Source of the DNA: Levilactobacillus tongjiangensis
GTDB lineage: Bacteria > Bacillota > Bacilli > Lactobacillales > Lactobacillaceae
Assembly (NCBI RefSeq): GCF_003946345.1
Contig: NZ_RHNY01000005.1
Location: 62,001-126,000, forward strand
Length of the DNA: 64,000 nucleotides
Reading direction: 5' to 3'
Under the pieces are notes generated by a model. The model made no database searches, was not told where the DNA came from, and saw nothing but the letters and a program-made list of their open reading frames with translations. Positions 1 through 11,185 of this stretch are shown piece by piece (position 1 is the first letter of the stretch; every line of letters begins with the position of its first letter). Both the position numbers and the translations under genes were made by a program.

Positions 1-651
1 ACTGATCAGGACAATCATCATTTCATGACTGTAATAGCCCCGACGTACCATGATGTTCCGGATAACACCCTTGTCACTGATTTCATTGTAGGCAGGAATT
101 TCAAACTGACGAAGTAAGTCACGGACCTTAATGATGGCTTCATCGATAGCGGGATCCTGAATGTAGAAATCCGTTAATGGAATGAGGTCGTGACTGTGCT
201 GCCGGTAAAACCCGGTTTCCAGTTGACCTTTGATCATCCGCACGGGAACTTGTGCCTTGTTCCGGTACTGCGTCGGATTGTCCATCCCCAGCGTTGGCGC
301 AACTTCAACTTCCTGATGATTCTTCTTAAAGAGTTCTGCAATTTGATGTTGCTTGAACTTTAATTGGGCTGGGTAAGCCAAGTGTTGTAATGGCGCAATT
401 CCAGTCTGACGGTACGTCTTGTCAACGTCTGTAACCCGGTCAGCAGATTCGCTCTGCCATGAAAGGGCCCGGGCAAACCCGTAGCTCTTAGCGACCTTGG
501 TTACTAAGATCGTGATCTTTTCTCCTGGTAAGGCGTTTTCGATGAACAGTGGAAAGTCATCGACTTTGGCCACACCCATCCCCTGATAAGTCAGGTCGGT
601 AATGGTAACGTCAATGCGGTCATTCTTTGTTACTGGTGCTTTAATTTTCAT
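1..651 (-). CDS. rlmD: 23S rRNA (uracil-5-)-methyltransferase, RlmD/RumA family (3' end outside window)
   Basis: This is the first 217 codons of a class I SAM-dependent RNA methyltransferase; the catalytic C-terminal part lies beyond base 1. Residues about 1-60 read as a TRAM RNA-binding domain (MGVAKVDDFPLFIENALPGE). They are followed by the family segment NPTQYRNKAQVPVR and by NIMVRRGYYS. Family members methylate U1939, and in Bacillus (RlmCD) also U747, of 23S rRNA. The start ATG (649-651) follows GAGGTAG. A strong hairpin separates it from dagK upstream, so it may have its own promoter. RlmD versus RlmCD specificity cannot be read from this fragment. Confidence 0.9.
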   Translation of the reverse strand, partial: MKIKAPVTKNDRIDVTITDLTYQGMGVAKVDDFPLFIENALPGEKITILVTKVAKSYGFARALSWQSESADRVTDVDKTYRQTGIAPLQHLAYPAQLKFKQHQIAELFKKNHQEVEVAPTLGMDNPTQYRNKAQVPVRMIKGQLETGFYRQHSHDLIPLTDFYIQDPAIDEAIIKVRDLLRQFEIPAYNEISDKGVIRNIMVRRGYYSHEMMIVLIS

Positions 652-679
652 AACTACCTCAATTTCCTTTAATGAGAAA

Positions 680-713
680 GGGATTTTGCCGAAATCAGTT
701 CGCGCAAAATCCC
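680..713 (-). terminator. Intrinsic terminator after dagK
   Basis: Arms GGGATTTTGC and GCAAAATCCC form a perfect 10-bp stem, extendable by a GCGAA/TTCG inner part. On the minus strand the stem is followed by TTTCTC. It sits 9 bp past the dagK stop and before rlmD. Confidence 0.7.
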
Positions 714-722
714 TCCAGTTTC

Positions 723-1739
723 TTAATCTTCCTTTGCATTATCCGCTATCTCAGGTAATTCTTCAACCTGTTTCACGAAATTCTGCTCAGCTTCCAAGAA
801 TTCTTCAGTTTCATGAGTCACTGCAGAATCTGGAATAGCATCTAGGTTGGCGTACATTTCAATGTGTTGCCGCAGGTTCCGGAACTTCATCGGTGCATCA
901 CCACCATATTCCCCATCCAGATTGATCATCATTCGGTCGTCTACCGGCCGGGCAATCACCTTGCTGGTCTTCTTGTAAATGATATGGGAATCATTAATGT
1001 GCTTACCCCCGTTAAGGACCAAGCCCATCAACCGTAAAATCTCGGGCATGCTGGCCGTCTTGACAATGATCATGGTGAATTTCCCATCATCCAACGCTGC
1101 ATCGGGCACAATTTGCTCAAAGCCCCCGATTGAGTTGGTCAGGGCCAACAAGAACATTGACGCCTTCCCCCGGAAGTGACCATCATCGTACGTCAGATCC
1201 ATATCAATGGGTTTGATGCGTGGCAGCAACTCGGCCCCCTTCATCAGGTAAGCCAAGTAACCAAAAATTGATTTCAAGTTAGACGGAACGTCATAGGTTA
1301 GCTCAGTCAGAAGTCCCCCACCAGCAATGTTGATGAAGTACGTCGATCCAGCTTCCCCAATATCCATCTTGATGGTCTGATCCTTCAGAACCACCTTGGC
1401 CGCCGCCAACGGGTCTTCACGGGGAATGTGAAGTGCCCGGGCATAATCATTCGTGGTCCCGGCAGGAATGATCGCCATCTTTGGCCGATGCGGTAGGCCG
1501 GCAATTCCGTTAACAACTTGGTTAATGGTGCCGTCGCCCCCAGCAGCCACGATGAGTTCGAAGCCGGCCTTAGCAGCCCGTGTCGCCTCATTTTGAGCAG
1601 AATTGGGAGCCGGTGTCGTGGCGTAGGCACTCGTCTCGTACCCCGCCTGCTCGAACACCGCTAGAATATCGATCAAGTCCTTCTTCAACGCTTCGCGTCC
1701 TGAAGTTGGATTATAAATGACCCGTGCCCGTTTACGCAT
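723..1739 (-). CDS. dagK: Diacylglycerol kinase family lipid kinase
   Basis: A 338-residue DagK/YegS-type lipid kinase that would phosphorylate diacylglycerol with ATP, recycling DAG released during lipoteichoic acid synthesis. The catalytic domain begins with NPTSG (residues 10-14) and carries the nucleotide-binding GGDG loop at 67-70 (AAGGDGTINQVVNG). IPAGTTNDYARAL follows at about 92-104, then the C-terminal beta-sandwich region. The acidic tail of about 40 residues is longer than in short family members. It starts 17 bp after gatB, so it is probably co-transcribed with gatCAB, and it is followed by a terminator. The substrate is inferred from the family; sphingosine-kinase-like annotations of the same fold are less likely in lactobacilli. 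Confidence 0.9.
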   Translation of the reverse strand: MRKRARVIYNPTSGREALKKDLIDILAVFEQAGYETSAYATTPAPNSAQNEATRAAKAGFELIVAAGGDGTINQVVNGIAGLPHRPKMAIIPAGTTNDYARALHIPREDPLAAAKVVLKDQTIKMDIGEAGSTYFINIAGGGLLTELTYDVPSNLKSIFGYLAYLMKGAELLPRIKPIDMDLTYDDGHFRGKASMFLLALTNSIGGFEQIVPDAALDDGKFTMIIVKTASMPEILRLMGLVLNGGKHINDSHIIYKKTSKVIARPVDDRMMINLDGEYGGDAPMKFRNLRQHIEMYANLDAIPDSAVTHETEEFLEAEQNFVKQVEELPEIADNAKED

Positions 1740-1756
1740 GATGTGCCTCCATTGTC

Positions 1757-3178
1757 CTAGTGCTTTAATGCAGTCATCAATAATTTATTGACAACTTGCG
1801 GGTTAGCTTGTCCGTGTGTCTGCTTCATGATTTGACCAACCAAGAAACCAACGGCCCGCTTTTTCCCATTGTTGAAGTCTTCGATGGATTGCGGATTAGC
1901 TTGCAAAACATCGTCGATAATTGGTTGCAGCTTAGCTGGGTCTGACAGTTGAACTAATCCGTGCGCTTCCACGTAAGCCTTAGGTTCTTCACCATTTGTG
2001 ATGGCCTTGAAGACCTTCTTGGCCATCTTGCTAGAAATCGTCCCGTCAGAAACCAGGTTGATCATTCCAGCCAAGTTAGCAGGCGTTAATTTTGTGGCTT
2101 GTAAGTCCACGTGGTTGTCGTTCAAGTAGGCGTTAACGTCCCCTTGCAGGTAGTTGGCTGCCATCTTAGAATCAGCCTTCAGTGCGACCGTCGCGTCAAA
2201 GAAGTCAGACATTTCCTTGGTCTGCGTGATAACCATGGCGTCGTAATCCGTCAACCCAAGGTCGTTCACGTAACGTTCACGCCGCTTGGTAGGCATTTCT
2301 GGCATAGCATCGCCGAGTTCCTTGATCCAGTCGTCACTGATGTTTAAGGCTGGTAAGTCTGGTTCTGGGAAGTAACGGTAATCATCTGAGCCTTCCTTAA
2401 CCCGCATCAGAATCGTTTCGCCGGTCTTTTCATCAAACCGCCGCGTTTCTTGACGGACAGAGCCACCGGACATCAGGACTTGTTGTTGGCGCTTTTCCTC
2501 GTATTCCAACCCACGTTGCACGTAGTTGAAGGAGTTCAAGTTCTTTAACTCGGTCTTGGTCCCAAACTTCTTTTGGCCTACGGGACGAACGGAGATGTTA
2601 ACGTCGACCCGCATGGAGCCTTCTTCCATCTTCACATCAGAGATCCCAGTAAATTGAATTCGTTGACGCAGAGCTTCCAGGTAGGCATACGCTTCAGCAG
2701 GTGAAGCAATGTCTGGCTTAGATACGATTTCAATCAGCGGCGTCCCTTGCCGGTTCAAATCGACGTAGGAGTAATCGCGTTCATGTGTGTTCTTCCCGGC
2801 ATCTTCTTCAATATGCATTTCTTCGATACCGATTTTCTTCTTCACACCGTCAACGTCGACTTCCACCCAGCCGTCATGGGCGATGGGCTTGTCAGCCTGC
2901 GTGATTTGGTAAGCCTTAGGATTATCGGGATAGAAGTAGTTCTTCCGGTCAAAGTGTGTGTGTTGTTCAACATCAGCGTGTAACGCCAGAGCGGCAATAA
3001 TACCGTCGGCAACAACGCCCTTGTTGGTCGTTGGCAAAACCCCAGGGTATCCCCAATCGATAACGTTGGTGTTGGCGTTAGGGTCGACCCCGAATTCAAC
3101 GGGTGATGGGCTAAAGATCTTCGAATGCGTCTTCAACTCCACGTGGACTTCTAGTCCAATGGTTGTTTCAAAGTTCAT
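1757..3178 (-). CDS. gatB: Asp-tRNA(Asn)/Glu-tRNA(Gln) amidotransferase subunit B
   Basis: The 473-residue GatB subunit binds mischarged tRNA and activates Glu-tRNA(Gln) or Asp-tRNA(Asn) for amidation. Visible are the N-terminal cradle-domain signature [15 protein letters not shown] (residues 8-22), [20 protein letters not shown] in the middle, and a helical YqeY-like tail domain ending [10 protein letters not shown]. Length is typical. Its ATG overlaps the gatA stop by one base (TAATG), which implies translational coupling. The gene order gatC-gatA-gatB is the standard Firmicute operon. The organism also carries asnA at 39.9 kb, so it has a second route to asparagine. Confidence 0.97.
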   Translation of the reverse strand: MNFETTIGLEVHVELKTHSKIFSPSPVEFGVDPNANTNVIDWGYPGVLPTTNKGVVADGIIAALALHADVEQHTHFDRKNYFYPDNPKAYQITQADKPIAHDGWVEVDVDGVKKKIGIEEMHIEEDAGKNTHERDYSYVDLNRQGTPLIEIVSKPDIASPAEAYAYLEALRQRIQFTGISDVKMEEGSMRVDVNISVRPVGQKKFGTKTELKNLNSFNYVQRGLEYEEKRQQQVLMSGGSVRQETRRFDEKTGETILMRVKEGSDDYRYFPEPDLPALNISDDWIKELGDAMPEMPTKRRERYVNDLGLTDYDAMVITQTKEMSDFFDATVALKADSKMAANYLQGDVNAYLNDNHVDLQATKLTPANLAGMINLVSDGTISSKMAKKVFKAITNGEEPKAYVEAHGLVQLSDPAKLQPIIDDVLQANPQSIEDFNNGKKRAVGFLVGQIMKQTHGQANPQVVNKLLMTALKH

Positions 3179-4647
3179 TAGTTTTGGCCTCCTAACGTGG
3201 GTACTTGTAAATGAAAGTCAGTGTTCTGTTCGAAGGCGTACCCTGCTTTGTACAAAGTGCTTTCGTCAAATGGCCGGCCAATCAGTTGCATGCCGACTGG
3301 TAGATTGTTACTGAACCCAGCTGGCAATGATAACCCTGGTAACCCAGCTAAGTTCACTGGAATCGTCAAGACATCGTTCATGTACATGGTCAGTGGATCC
3401 TTAATTTCAGCACCGATACCAAAGGCAGGTGTTGGAGCAACTGGGCCCATGATGAAGTCGTGGTCCTTTAAAACGGCCTTGAAATCATTCATGATAACGG
3501 TCCGAACCTTGGCAGCCTTCAAGAAGTAAGCGTCATAGAATCCAGCAGATAAGGAGAACGTCCCTAACATGATCCGCCGTTTAACTTCGTCGCCGAATCC
3601 TTCAGAACGAGATTTTACGTAAACATCTTCCAAATTCTGTACGTCCTGTGCCCGGTAACCGTAGCGAATCCCATCGAATCGTTGCAGGTTAGATGAGGCT
3701 TCGGAGGACGCGATGATGTAGTAAGCTGCAACCCCGTACTTGTTGTGTGGCAAGGAAACCTCATCCACCGTGGCACCCAGCTTCCGGTAAGTGTCGGCAG
3801 CGGCTAAAATGGCCGCCTTAACGTCGTCACTGACCCCTTCAGCCAAGAATTCCTTAGGCAGCCCAATACGCATGCCTTTAACGCTAGTTGCTTCATTCAA
3901 TTCAGCAGCAAAGTCAGGGACGGCCTGCGTTGAACTCGTTAAGTCATGGTCATCGTGACCAGAAATTGCGCTCAATACTGAGGCGTTATCCTTCACGCCG
4001 TGAGTCAACGGACCGATTTGATCCAAGCTAGACCCAAAGGCAATCAGGCCCCACCGAGAAACCCGGCCGTACGTTGGCTTGATCCCAACGATACCGTTAA
4101 AGGAAGCCGGTTGCCGAATAGAACCACCGGTATCGGACCCCAAAGCTGCGGGAACTTGACCAGAGGCAACGGCAGTAGCGGAACCACCTGAAGATCCGCC
4201 AGGGACCTTAGTTTGGTCCCAAGCATTCTTAGTCGTCTTGAACGCAGAATTTTCGGTTGAACCACCCATGGCAAACTCATCCATGTTGGTCTTCCCAACC
4301 GTGATCATCTGTGCTTGGGCCAATTTTTCAGTCACCGTAGCATCGTAGACTGGCGTAAAGTCTGCCAACATTTTAGAAGCAGCCGTCGTCTTCATACCCT
4401 TGGTGACAATGTTGTCCTTTAAAGCCACTGGAATCCCAGCTAACGGTTGGTCAGCGGAAATCCCTTGGGCATCAATTTCAGCCGCCTGTTTGAGGGCAGC
4501 TTCTTCGTTAAGATTTAAGAAGGCATCGACCTTAGGGTCGGTTGCCTTAATGTTGTCGAAAGTGGCTTGGGTCAATTCCTTAGAACTGATCTTCTTGGCC
4601 ACCAAGTCGGCGTGGAGACTGGCGAGATCTGTTTTGAAATAATTCAT
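3178..4647 (-). CDS. gatA: Asp-tRNA(Asn)/Glu-tRNA(Gln) amidotransferase subunit A
   Basis: This 489-residue amidase-signature enzyme hydrolyses glutamine and passes ammonia to GatB. The Ser-cisSer-Lys triad is intact: Lys77 in VALKDN, Ser152 in GGSSGGS and Ser176 in [10 protein letters not shown]. The segment [17 protein letters not shown] follows as expected. It starts 3 bp after the gatC stop and overlaps gatB by one base, so the three subunits are made from one mRNA. Nothing is missing or unusual in length. Confidence 0.97.
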   Translation of the reverse strand: MNYFKTDLASLHADLVAKKISSKELTQATFDNIKATDPKVDAFLNLNEEAALKQAAEIDAQGISADQPLAGIPVALKDNIVTKGMKTTAASKMLADFTPVYDATVTEKLAQAQMITVGKTNMDEFAMGGSTENSAFKTTKNAWDQTKVPGGSSGGSATAVASGQVPAALGSDTGGSIRQPASFNGIVGIKPTYGRVSRWGLIAFGSSLDQIGPLTHGVKDNASVLSAISGHDDHDLTSSTQAVPDFAAELNEATSVKGMRIGLPKEFLAEGVSDDVKAAILAAADTYRKLGATVDEVSLPHNKYGVAAYYIIASSEASSNLQRFDGIRYGYRAQDVQNLEDVYVKSRSEGFGDEVKRRIMLGTFSLSAGFYDAYFLKAAKVRTVIMNDFKAVLKDHDFIMGPVAPTPAFGIGAEIKDPLTMYMNDVLTIPVNLAGLPGLSLPAGFSNNLPVGMQLIGRPFDESTLYKAGYAFEQNTDFHLQVPTLGGQN

Positions 4648-4650
4648 CTG

Positions 4651-4959
4651 TTAGTTGTCCTCGCTTTCATCAATGATGGCCGGCACTTTAATAAAGCCAC
4701 GTGCGGCATCCGGAGCGTTCTTCAGTAATGCTTGACTCTGACCCCAGTTATCCGCTACGTCTTCACGCATGACGTTCAGTTGATCAGAAACGCTGCTAGT
4801 TGCTTCAACGCCCTCCGTATCCACTTCACTCAGCGTTTCAAACAGGCCAATAATGTCGTCAAGTTGGGGCGTAAAGGCGTCCAACTGGGCATCCGTAAAT
4901 TCAAGTTTTGCCAGACCGGCAACGTGTTGAACTTGTTCTCGATTAATTCGATTAGCCAT
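4651..4959 (-). CDS. gatC: Asp-tRNA(Asn)/Glu-tRNA(Gln) amidotransferase subunit C
   Basis: This 102-residue GatC wraps around GatA and stabilises the complex. It shows the usual QVQHVAGLAKLEFTD start and a C-terminal FIKVPAIID strand. An in-frame start exists 22 codons upstream, but I chose the ATG at 4957-4959. It has a GAGGG ribosome site 6 bp away, and the encoded protein then begins at the family's normal N-terminus (MANRINREQV). It is the first gene of gatCAB, with an extended -10 promoter about 75 bp upstream. Confidence 0.95.
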   Translation of the reverse strand: MANRINREQVQHVAGLAKLEFTDAQLDAFTPQLDDIIGLFETLSEVDTEGVEATSSVSDQLNVMREDVADNWGQSQALLKNAPDAARGFIKVPAIIDESEDN

Positions 4960-5033
4960 CAATATCCCTCTTTCTGATTTATCCGCGATTCTCGATTTAT
5001 TCCACACGTATTGCAGAATAAACATACATTGTC

Positions 5034-5039
5034 ATTTTA
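5034..5039 (-). promoter_or_regulatory. Extended -10 promoter for gatCAB
   Basis: On the minus strand TGGTAAAAT gives an extended -10 (TGn plus TAAAAT); the -35 region is weak. The inferred transcript begins near 5027, about 68 nt before the gatC ATG. Confidence 0.45.
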
Positions 5040-5158
5040 CCATATATCCGTGTCAGGCCAAAGATTCTGACAAAATAAGCTACCAGCATTTTAGTCCTCG
5101 CGTGGTAACGACTTGCACTACTTTCTCTTTTCATGAACTGACTAGCTATTTAGAACAG

Positions 5159-5224
5159 AAAAGGAGCCTGGGACAAACGCCCCCGACTCCCTCTTTAGCA
5201 AATAAAAGCACTCGCTTCTGCTTT
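5159..5224 (-). terminator. Tandem terminator hairpins after camS
   Basis: Two hairpins lie just past the camS stop on the minus strand. The first (5205-5224) pairs AAAGCA with TGCTTT and runs into TTTATTT. The second (5159-5190) pairs GGAGTCGGGGG with TCCCAGGCTCC around CGTTTG and ends in TTTT. The second shares the GGGACAAACG core with the hairpin at 11064-11099. Confidence 0.65.
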
Positions 5225-5232
5225 CCTAAAGT

Positions 5233-6378
5233 TTAATAACTGTTAAATACATGACTACTAAATTTCTTTTCACCACTGGCCCGGTTCAAGAAGCTTTGAA
5301 CCCCATCGGTGGAAGAAACCGTGATGTCGATTGGTACACTCGATGGCAGATACTTCTGTGCCGTGGTCTGCAAGTACTGCGTGAAGCTGATGATTTCCGT
5401 TTGACTGTAGAATTGCGTCGTAATATTGACGTGCATTCCAGTCAACGTGTTCCCACTGTAGTGTGCCTGAGCAGTAACACCGCTCAAGTTGGGGAAGAAG
5501 TTTTCAACCTCACTCTTAAAGTTGGAGAACGAACTTGCATCGTTGCTGTTCGGACTGCTAGAACCACTTTGAACGGGGAAGGTCACACTCTTCTCGCCCA
5601 ACGCGTTCCACTTGTTGACCTTGGCGGTGCCAGCCTTGTTTTCAGAGTAGGCAATGAAGTTCCCACCAACCAGGCTATCGTTGGAAGCCTGACGGTAGAT
5701 GGCAATTACGATTGGAATATTCTTTAAGCCCGACTTCTTACGCATCCGCGCTAGAACCGTATCCGCCGCCTTCTTGGCATAAGCCTCACCTTCAGCCTTG
5801 GTGATCTTCGTCTCAAACGTGGCCCCGTACTGGGTCTTCTTGTAGTAATCAACCGAGTTCACGGCAATCCCAATGGTCATCCCGCTTAACGTCAGTTTGT
5901 TATTCTTTTGCGTCATGTAATCTTGTTCCTCAAGCGCCTGAATGTAGATAGGATTCCGCTTGGTGGCTGAAGTCGACCCATTACTCTTAGGGTTCAAGCC
6001 CGTGGTGTTCGACTTTGACTGCCGATCCAGCCAATTCTGAACGGTCGAGGTGCTTAGGTGTTGGCCTTCTTCAAAGACGTATTTCTTGGTTGAGAAGATC
6101 TTCTTTGAGACCGTCAACATCCCGTTTTCAAAGCTCTTCAGGTTGTAAGTATTCCCGGAGTCTTGACTGTTCGTCACCCCTCGCGACTTACTCGTCTGAT
6201 AGTGGCCACTCTTAATGACCCCTTCGTAATCCCCATCATTGCTTTGCCCCGTCAGTTGAGTGCCACCGGACTTACTACCTCCGGAAGTTCCCGACATACT
6301 AGAACTACTTAAATTACCACACGCGGCTAAAAATAATGGCACTGCCGCCAATGCAATAAATGTTCGTAACCGTTTCAC
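5233..6378 (-). CDS. camS: CamS family sex pheromone precursor lipoprotein
   Basis: This 381-residue secreted lipoprotein has a basic N-terminus, a hydrophobic stretch and the lipobox LAAC (Cys20), followed by a Ser/Gly-rich linker. The rest matches the CamS family (NPIYIQALEEQDYMTQ near residue 145, then DYYKKTQYGATFETKI). In enterococci and staphylococci the cleaved signal peptide of a CamS protein yields the cAM373 peptide pheromone; the role of the mature protein is unknown. Conservation next to gatCAB-ligA-pcrA is typical of lactobacilli and suggests a housekeeping role rather than pheromone production. The start at 6378 lies 22 bp after ligA. Confidence 0.9.
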   Translation of the reverse strand: MKRLRTFIALAAVPLFLAACGNLSSSSMSGTSGGSKSGGTQLTGQSNDGDYEGVIKSGHYQTSKSRGVTNSQDSGNTYNLKSFENGMLTVSKKIFSTKKYVFEEGQHLSTSTVQNWLDRQSKSNTTGLNPKSNGSTSATKRNPIYIQALEEQDYMTQKNNKLTLSGMTIGIAVNSVDYYKKTQYGATFETKITKAEGEAYAKKAADTVLARMRKKSGLKNIPIVIAIYRQASNDSLVGGNFIAYSENKAGTAKVNKWNALGEKSVTFPVQSGSSSPNSNDASSFSNFKSEVENFFPNLSGVTAQAHYSGNTLTGMHVNITTQFYSQTEIISFTQYLQTTAQKYLPSSVPIDITVSSTDGVQSFLNRASGEKKFSSHVFNSY

Positions 6379-6400
6379 GACTTGTTTCCTCCTAAAGTCA

Positions 6401-8449
<2,049 letters not shown>

Positions 8450-8457
8450 TTAACTTA

Positions 8458-10719
8458 TTATTCAACTCGTTTGATTGGTGCAAACGCTGCTAATAGCCGC
8501 TTCACACCTTGTTCTGGAAAGGCGATGTCAAGTTCGGCATCTTCACCGGTACCGTTAACTTTAACCACGGTCCCAATGCCCCACTTCTTGTGGCTTGCCT
8601 TGTCGCCAACGGACCAGCTGAGCTTACCCGCACCGGTACCGGCCGGTTCACTGACCCGACCGGTCTTCCCGTGATAAGGGGTAGCAACGGCACTAGCCGT
8701 CCGTCGCGCAAATGGCACATCTTGCCGGCTCGGCGCGAGTCCTGACTTGGTTTCGCTGTAGTCCAAGTGCAGCAGTTCTGGCGCAATTTCCGTAATAAAA
8801 CGGGACTGCGGGTTGTTTTGCCGCCGACCATACAACATCCGTGAGTAAGCGTTGGTCAGATAGAGCTTCTTCTGAGCCCGCGTGATTCCCACGTACGCCA
8901 GCCGCCGTTCTTCTTCCAGTTCGTCGTCCTCTAACAATGCCCGTGATAACGGGAAGATTCCTTCTTCCAACCCCATTAAGAAAATAACGGGAAATTCGAG
9001 TCCCTTAGCCGCATGAAGCGTCATCAGGGTAACTTCAGCAGGTTCTTCCTCAACATCGTCCTGAGCGGATACCAGGGCCAAATCAGCGAGGAATTCAACC
9101 AACCGCTCTTCATCTTCATCGTGATCAGCCTGATCCCAATCCGCATCAAATTTTTGCGTCACGGACAGAAATTCCTCGATGTTTTCGATACGCGTCTCAG
9201 CTTCCAAGTTCTTCGAAGCCTTTAAGGCCGCCATATACCCCGTCTGGTCCAAAATAGCGTTAGTGATGTCGGACACACTCATAGTCGCCGCATCATCTTG
9301 AATCGCTTTGATAGTCAGCCCAAATTTCTCCATGGCATTACGAATGCGCGCACCGAGATTATTGGCCAGGCTGACGTTACGCGTAGCTTCTAACTCGGTC
9401 CAGTCGTTCATTTCCGCAAAGTCTCGTAACTTTTCAAGACTAGTTGCCCCAATTCCCCGCTTAGGTTCGTTGATAATCCGTTCCAAACTCATGGAATCAG
9501 CTGGATTGGCAATTAGCGTCAGGTAAGCCAAAACGTCCCGAATTTCCTTACGATCATAGAACTTGTGCCCCCCGACCATAGTATAAGGAATGTTGGCCTT
9601 GACCAAGGTTTCTTCAATGACCCGAGACTGCGCGTTGGTCCGATATAGGATTGCAAAATCCCCGTAATCATGATGGTTTTGTTCGCGTTCCTCCTGAATC
9701 TTAGCCACCACATAATGGGCCTCATCGTTTTCATTTTGACCCCGATAATACGAAATCTTATCCCCTTCAGGATTCTCCGTCCATAGATCTTTTTTCTTCC
9801 GGTTCACATTTTGTTGGATCACATCGTTAGCCGCCTGCAAAATCGTCTTGGTTGAACGGTAATTTTGTTCCAGTAATGTCACGTGAGCATCTGGATAATC
9901 GTGCTCAAAATTCAAGATATTTTCCATGTTGGCGCCCCGCCAACCATAAATACTCTGGTCACCATCCCCAACCACACAAAGGTTACCGTGCTTTTTGGCT
10001 AACATGTTGACCAACATGTACTGAGCATCATTGGTATCTTGATATTCATCAACGTGAATGTAACGGAATTTATCCTGGTAGTAGCCTAAAACTTCTTGGT
10101 CCTGCTTAAACAGTTTGATAGTCAGCATGATCAAATCGTCAAAGTCCATCGCTTGGTTCGCCTGAAGCTCCCGTTGATAATTTTCATAAACGTTCGACAC
10201 CGTTTCTTCAAACGGATTGCCAGCAGCTTCCCGCATCATTGCTGGTGTCTGAAGCGCGTTCTTAGCGTTGGAAATGGCTCCTAAGACCGAACGGGGGTCA
10301 AACTTCTTAACGTCTAAATTGAGTTGTTGTAAAACCCGCTTGATCAGCGTCCGTTGCTCACCCGTATCGGCAATGGTGAAAGCTCGGTTATAGCCCAATT
10401 TATCAGCATCTCGCCGTAAGATTCGGACACATAACGCATGGAACGTGGAAACCCACACGTCACTGCCGTCAGGTCCCAACAGCTTGATGACCCGTTCACG
10501 CATTTCCTTGGCTGCCTTGTTGGTAAAGGTAATGGCCAAGATCCGCCACGGCATCACATTTTCGTGTTCAATCAAGTAAGCTACCCGGTGCGTTAAGACC
10601 CGGGTCTTTCCACTACCGGCACCCGCCAATACTAACAGTGGTCCCTCCGTTTGAAGGACGGCCTCCGTTTGCTTATCGTTCATGCCAGTTAACAATTCTT
10701 CTCCTGCCACCGTGAACAC
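8458..10719 (-). CDS. pcrA: ATP-dependent DNA helicase PcrA/UvrD
   Basis: A superfamily 1A helicase of about 753 residues for rolling-circle replication, repair and removal of RecA. Motifs seen: Q motif MNDKQTEAV, Walker A AGAGSGKTR, motif II VDEYQDTN, motif III GDGDQSIYGWRGA, motif IV QNYRSTKTI and motif VI AYVGITRAQKKLYL. A PcrA-type RNAP-interacting tail follows (KWGIGTVVKVNG). The frame is open to 10755, but a -10 sequence at 10746-10751 lies inside that extension, so translation must begin later. I chose GTG 10719, although its AGAGAGG site is only 3 bp away; GTG 10710 (12 bp away) is the alternative. Confidence 0.95.
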   Translation of the reverse strand: MFTVAGEELLTGMNDKQTEAVLQTEGPLLVLAGAGSGKTRVLTHRVAYLIEHENVMPWRILAITFTNKAAKEMRERVIKLLGPDGSDVWVSTFHALCVRILRRDADKLGYNRAFTIADTGEQRTLIKRVLQQLNLDVKKFDPRSVLGAISNAKNALQTPAMMREAAGNPFEETVSNVYENYQRELQANQAMDFDDLIMLTIKLFKQDQEVLGYYQDKFRYIHVDEYQDTNDAQYMLVNMLAKKHGNLCVVGDGDQSIYGWRGANMENILNFEHDYPDAHVTLLEQNYRSTKTILQAANDVIQQNVNRKKKDLWTENPEGDKISYYRGQNENDEAHYVVAKIQEEREQNHHDYGDFAILYRTNAQSRVIEETLVKANIPYTMVGGHKFYDRKEIRDVLAYLTLIANPADSMSLERIINEPKRGIGATSLEKLRDFAEMNDWTELEATRNVSLANNLGARIRNAMEKFGLTIKAIQDDAATMSVSDITNAILDQTGYMAALKASKNLEAETRIENIEEFLSVTQKFDADWDQADHDEDEERLVEFLADLALVSAQDDVEEEPAEVTLMTLHAAKGLEFPVIFLMGLEEGIFPLSRALLEDDELEEERRLAYVGITRAQKKLYLTNAYSRMLYGRRQNNPQSRFITEIAPELLHLDYSETKSGLAPSRQDVPFARRTASAVATPYHGKTGRVSEPAGTGAGKLSWSVGDKASHKKWGIGTVVKVNGTGEDAELDIAFPEQGVKRLLAAFAPIKRVE

Positions 10720-10745
10720 AATCCTCTCTGTAATTAGTCTTGAAT

Positions 10746-10751
10746 AGTATA
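10746..10751 (-). promoter_or_regulatory. Extended -10 promoter of pcrA-ligA-camS
   Basis: Minus-strand TGGTATACT is an extended -10 with a 5/6 TATACT hexamer and no convincing -35. It places the transcript start near 10739, about 20 nt before the chosen pcrA start, and argues against the longer reading frame. Confidence 0.5.
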
Positions 10752-11063
10752 CCAAAAAAACATACGTTCCGCTGGTTGTCGGGCCGATTCTTTCAAATTT
10801 ATTTACCTTGGTAGCCGAGATAATTCAACTTGTCATCCAGCGCAAATAACCGGTGACTTAACCACTTCTAACACCTGTCATTTCTGCCGGAAACAGTTCT
10901 TGAGATGGCTTCATTAACATTATTTCAACTTTCAACTACTCTGCTACGCGACTAGCAACCTGATATGTCACGCAATTGAGCTCAGTCACTCTCACAACTC
11001 ATGCCACATATGAATTGTAATTTTCACATCTGTGTAACCGCAGGCAGCGAACACCAACCAAAT
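10752..11063. other. Intergenic stretch, nothing recognised
   Basis: Between the pcrA promoter and the terminator of the PurK-like gene I see no coding frame, RNA gene or repeat that I can support. Confidence 0.5.
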
Positions 11064-11099
11064 AAAAAAGGTTTGGGACAAACGTCTCAAACCCTTTTT
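11064..11099. terminator. Bidirectional terminator after the PurK-like gene
   Basis: GGTTTGGGAC and GTCTCAAACC pair around AAAC, with an A-run on one side and a T-run on the other. It is 87 bp past the stop of the minus-strand PurK-like gene. Confidence 0.75.
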
Positions 11100-11185
11100 G
11101 TGCTCCGAAGGTAATTAGTCGAAACGTGCGACAACAGGCAATCAATGAGCACTAACCGCCCTTTGTCTCACTCTCTCGTGGGAAA

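Noticed and set aside
5251-5727. A 158-codon frame antisense to camS
   Set aside because: It lies wholly within camS, which has a clear lipobox and family match; the antisense frame shows no domain.
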